Shown here: piece by piece, positions 23,923 to 25,608 of the stretch
How the letters are laid out: each line of letters begins with the position of its first letter
Numbering within the stretch: the first letter of the stretch is position 1
Notes under the pieces: model-generated
What the model was told of the DNA's origin: nothing
Database searches by the model: none
Seen by the model: the letters and a program-made list of their open reading frames with translations, nothing else
Position numbers and translations under genes: made by a program
Source of the DNA: G020344215 sp039586575
GTDB taxonomy: Bacteria; Gemmatimonadota; Gemmatimonadetes; Palauibacterales; KS3-K002
Length of the DNA: 25,608 nucleotides
Reading direction: 5' to 3'
NCBI GenBank assembly: GCA_039586575.1
Contig: JBDHKD010000036.1
Location: 1-25,608, forward strand

Positions 23923-23969
23923 GCCGCCGCTGCGGGGCGAGTCTGGCCGGCCGCGTCGTCCTCGGGACC

Positions 23970-25280
23970 TCACCACCTCACCCGGCCGCCGAGCAGCCGC
24001 GACAGCCTGTCGCGCCAGAACTGCCTCCGCTTCCTGTGGCTGAGGCCGCTCGGCCAGATCATGTGCGACACGAGGCGCAGGCGCTCACTGACACCGCTCG
24101 TCCACATGAACGCCTGGCCCAGCGAGGTCGTTTCGAGGCGCTGGACGGCGTGCGGCTCCAGGCGTTCCAGCATGAGCCGCATCCGCGGCGTCGCCGCCGC
24201 GGCCAGCCGCTGTAGGAACGCCGACCCCACGGTGCCGGGTGCCAGCCGTTCGGCCAGCGCCAAGGCCGGGTAGACGAAGCGCCGCCCATCGATGTCCCGC
24301 AACAGCGACTCGAGGGCATCCCAATCCAGGCGCCCGGATGGTGAGTCCTGCCGGATCACCAGCACCAGCTCGACGAGATGCAGCAGCGGCAGCTGACGTA
24401 GACTGTGCGACGCGTTCGCCGCCAGAACGGCGAGCAGGTGCGGTTGCTTCAATACCAGCGCCGCTCCCTGCACGGCCTCCCACTCGCTCACGTGTTGGCG
24501 GTCGAGCGGGCCGAGTTCCAGCGTCCGCACCCCTAGGAAGTTCCAGCTGAGCGAGCTGTGGAGGTCGATCGCGTAGGGGTTGTCCGTATGCGTCAACTCG
24601 AGCGAGCGCAGCGAGCGTGGCGCGTCGGGCGGTATCCAGTCGCTCTTCGCCGGGCGCAGGTTCAGCGTCTCCGGCACGAATGTGTAGCCGCCGGCGGCGA
24701 GGGCCTTCGCTGCGGCTTCCACCTCGGCCGGCGTCACCACCAGGTCGATGTCGCCGGTCGGGCGCGTGCCCGGATCGGGAAAGTACTCGCGAGCCGTATG
24801 CGTCCCCTTGATCACGGTGGCGTGGACTCCGGCCCCGCCCAACACCTCCAGCACGCGGGCGAGCTCCCCCTCAAGTCGGCGCGCCCGGAGTCTTCCGTGC
24901 TCGAGGTGCAGGCGCAGTAAGGCGGCCGCTGCCCCAGACGCCTCTAGCCGGCCGCTCTCGGTCCAGTGACCGAGCAGCGGTCCCATACCGGAGGTGAAAG
25001 CTGCCACGCCGAGCGCTTTGAGGCCGGCTTCGCCGTCCGGCTCTAGCCGAGGCCGCTTCTCGGCTCCCCCCAAAACCGCCGCCGTCACCCGCTCGATCTC
25101 CCTCAGGGCTGCACGCCACCCGACAATCGGCACCTCCGGCCACAAGTAGCGGGGGTGGCCCTGCTGGCGAGCCCAGCGTAGCCGACTCTCGACCTGCTCG
25201 GGCGCTAGATCGCCGGCGTCCACAGGGAGGGCAGGTTGCGGTCCCGCAGCTCCTACCGCCGTACTGGAAGCGTTTACCAT
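23970..25280 (-). CDS. Nucleotidyltransferase family protein (NTP_transf_5-like)
   Basis: 436 residues. The key part is ATVIKGTHTAREYFPDPG followed by RPTGDIDLVV: Lys158-Gly159 and the metal-binding pair Asp177-x-Asp179 of the nucleotidyltransferase fold, in the layout of the uncharacterised NTP_transf_5 group (PF14907). The segment after it (IDLHSSLSWNFLG) supplies the His/Asp-rich third motif. The first 150 residues are helical and Arg/Ala-rich. Such proteins are common in exopolysaccharide clusters and in some lasso-peptide clusters, where homologues modify phosphorylated peptides. The start at 25278-25280 has no visible ribosome-binding site; a shorter start is possible. It is divergent from a glycosyltransferase gene. 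Confidence 0.75.
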   Translation of the reverse strand: MVNASSTAVGAAGPQPALPVDAGDLAPEQVESRLRWARQQGHPRYLWPEVPIVGWRAALREIERVTAAVLGGAEKRPRLEPDGEAGLKALGVAAFTSGMGPLLGHWTESGRLEASGAAAALLRLHLEHGRLRARRLEGELARVLEVLGGAGVHATVIKGTHTAREYFPDPGTRPTGDIDLVVTPAEVEAAAKALAAGGYTFVPETLNLRPAKSDWIPPDAPRSLRSLELTHTDNPYAIDLHSSLSWNFLGVRTLELGPLDRQHVSEWEAVQGAALVLKQPHLLAVLAANASHSLRQLPLLHLVELVLVIRQDSPSGRLDWDALESLLRDIDGRRFVYPALALAERLAPGTVGSAFLQRLAAAATPRMRLMLERLEPHAVQRLETTSLGQAFMWTSGVSERLRLVSHMIWPSGLSHRKRRQFWRDRLSRLLGGRVRW

Positions 25281-25307
25281 TCGGAACGACGCGCTGGTTA
25301 GCTTGGT

Positions 25308-25313
25308 TATAAT
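25308..25313 (+). promoter_or_regulatory. Exact TATAAT in A/T-rich divergent spacer, possible -10
   Basis: TATAAT sits in the only clearly A/T-rich stretch here (25297-25335), 55 bp before the glycosyltransferase start. No matching -35 is found 16-18 bp upstream. The reverse strand reads TATAAC at nearly the same bases, so the spacer may serve both genes. Confidence 0.35.
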
Positions 25314-25367
25314 TGGTATTGTTGTGGTTAATCTTGCCTAACGGAGCATGGTGTCAACAGGTCAGCC

Positions 25368-25608
25368 ATGAGGGTGCCGCCCTTGCGTGTAGTACAGGTG
25401 AGCTGTTTCGTCGACCCACTGGGGCGGCGACCCGAGGATCTACTTGCCGCTTGGCCGAGCCTCGCTGGCGTGGCGGCGGCGGCGCGGCGCGCCGGGGTTG
25501 ATGTGACGGTAGTGCAGGCCGCCTCGCTGGAGGCCGAGATCGTTCGGGATGATGTGCGCTGCGTGTTTGTCCGAGAGCAAAGGGCGTCGCCGGTCCGGCG
25601 GCGTGCCG
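25368..25608 (+). CDS. Glycosyltransferase, N-terminal part (3'-partial)
   Basis: An ATG at 25368 opens a frame that runs off the window after 80 codons. The peptide begins MRVPPLRVVQVSCFVDPLG and continues with AAWPSLAGVAAAARRAGVDVTVVQAA and VRCVFVREQ. This is the first beta-alpha-beta unit of a GT-B glycosyltransferase (GT4-like): a hydrophobic strand (RVVQVS), a helix in which the acceptor site lies (around PSLAGVAAAARRAGV), then a second strand (DVTVV). The donor-binding half is outside the window. It probably acts in surface glycan or glycosylated natural-product synthesis with the divergent nucleotidyltransferase. The upstream ribosome-binding site is weak (CAGG). An 8-codon frame (25348-25371) overlaps the start. 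Confidence 0.65.
   Translation, partial: MRVPPLRVVQVSCFVDPLGRRPEDLLAAWPSLAGVAAAARRAGVDVTVVQAASLEAEIVRDDVRCVFVREQRASPVRRRA

Overview
The window is high-GC, densely coded bacterial DNA of a Gram-negative (diderm) type. It carries a TonB-dependent receptor, an RND pump with its adaptor, an outer-membrane barrel protein and several lipoproteins. A lipoprotein with the N-terminal mark CGGDDTTGP, an orphan ADOP-type permease, a TolB/FlgO-like TPR protein and a CX4CH cytochrome lipoprotein together suggest Gemmatimonadota or a related phylum such as Acidobacteriota. That assignment is inferred from gene style; there is no rRNA or other marker gene here. I see no tRNA, rRNA, CRISPR array, insertion sequence or phage gene.

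Layout: (1) 1-1180, a glycosyltransferase cut by the window edge and split by a one-base frameshift near 604. (2) 1211-4039, minus strand, a large lipoprotein with Ig-like repeats and a beta-propeller, then a four-helix membrane protein, with a long hairpin plus U-tract between them. (3) 4335-6134, a membrane-anchored FlgO-like/TPR protein. (4) 6159-7244, minus strand, a secreted prolyl-oligopeptidase-type hydrolase. (5) 7479-11755, an RND efflux operon (adaptor and pump with overlapping ATGA), convergent with an orphan FtsX/MacB-type permease (11758-14187, minus). (6) 14375-15397, a secreted NlpC/P60 hydrolase with an extra N-terminal barrel-like domain. (7) 15623-16996, a stand-alone TrpB2-type PLP enzyme, preceded by a small ORF with two nearby Trp codons and closed by tandem hairpins. 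(8) 17151-18779, a redox pair: a lipoprotein cytochrome with an unusual CX4CH motif, then a protein that joins one CXXCH haem site to an outer-membrane barrel, an arrangement like Cyc2 iron-oxidising porin-cytochromes. (9) 18819-23922, an ABC exporter and a BtuB-like TonB receptor in one minus-strand unit, divergent from an MFS transporter. (10) 23970-25608, an NTP_transf_5-type nucleotidyltransferase divergent from the start of a second glycosyltransferase.

The most interesting part is region 8. One small operon, under a near-perfect 16-bp palindrome, appears to encode both a periplasm-side haem lipoprotein and a haem-bearing outer-membrane barrel, a minimal candidate route for electrons across the outer membrane. 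Second are the TrpB2 leader with mutually exclusive hairpins and the receptor/exporter/MFS/nucleotidyltransferase group, which may handle a secreted small molecule or peptide. All functional statements rest on reading motifs and protein architecture by eye; no database search was run.
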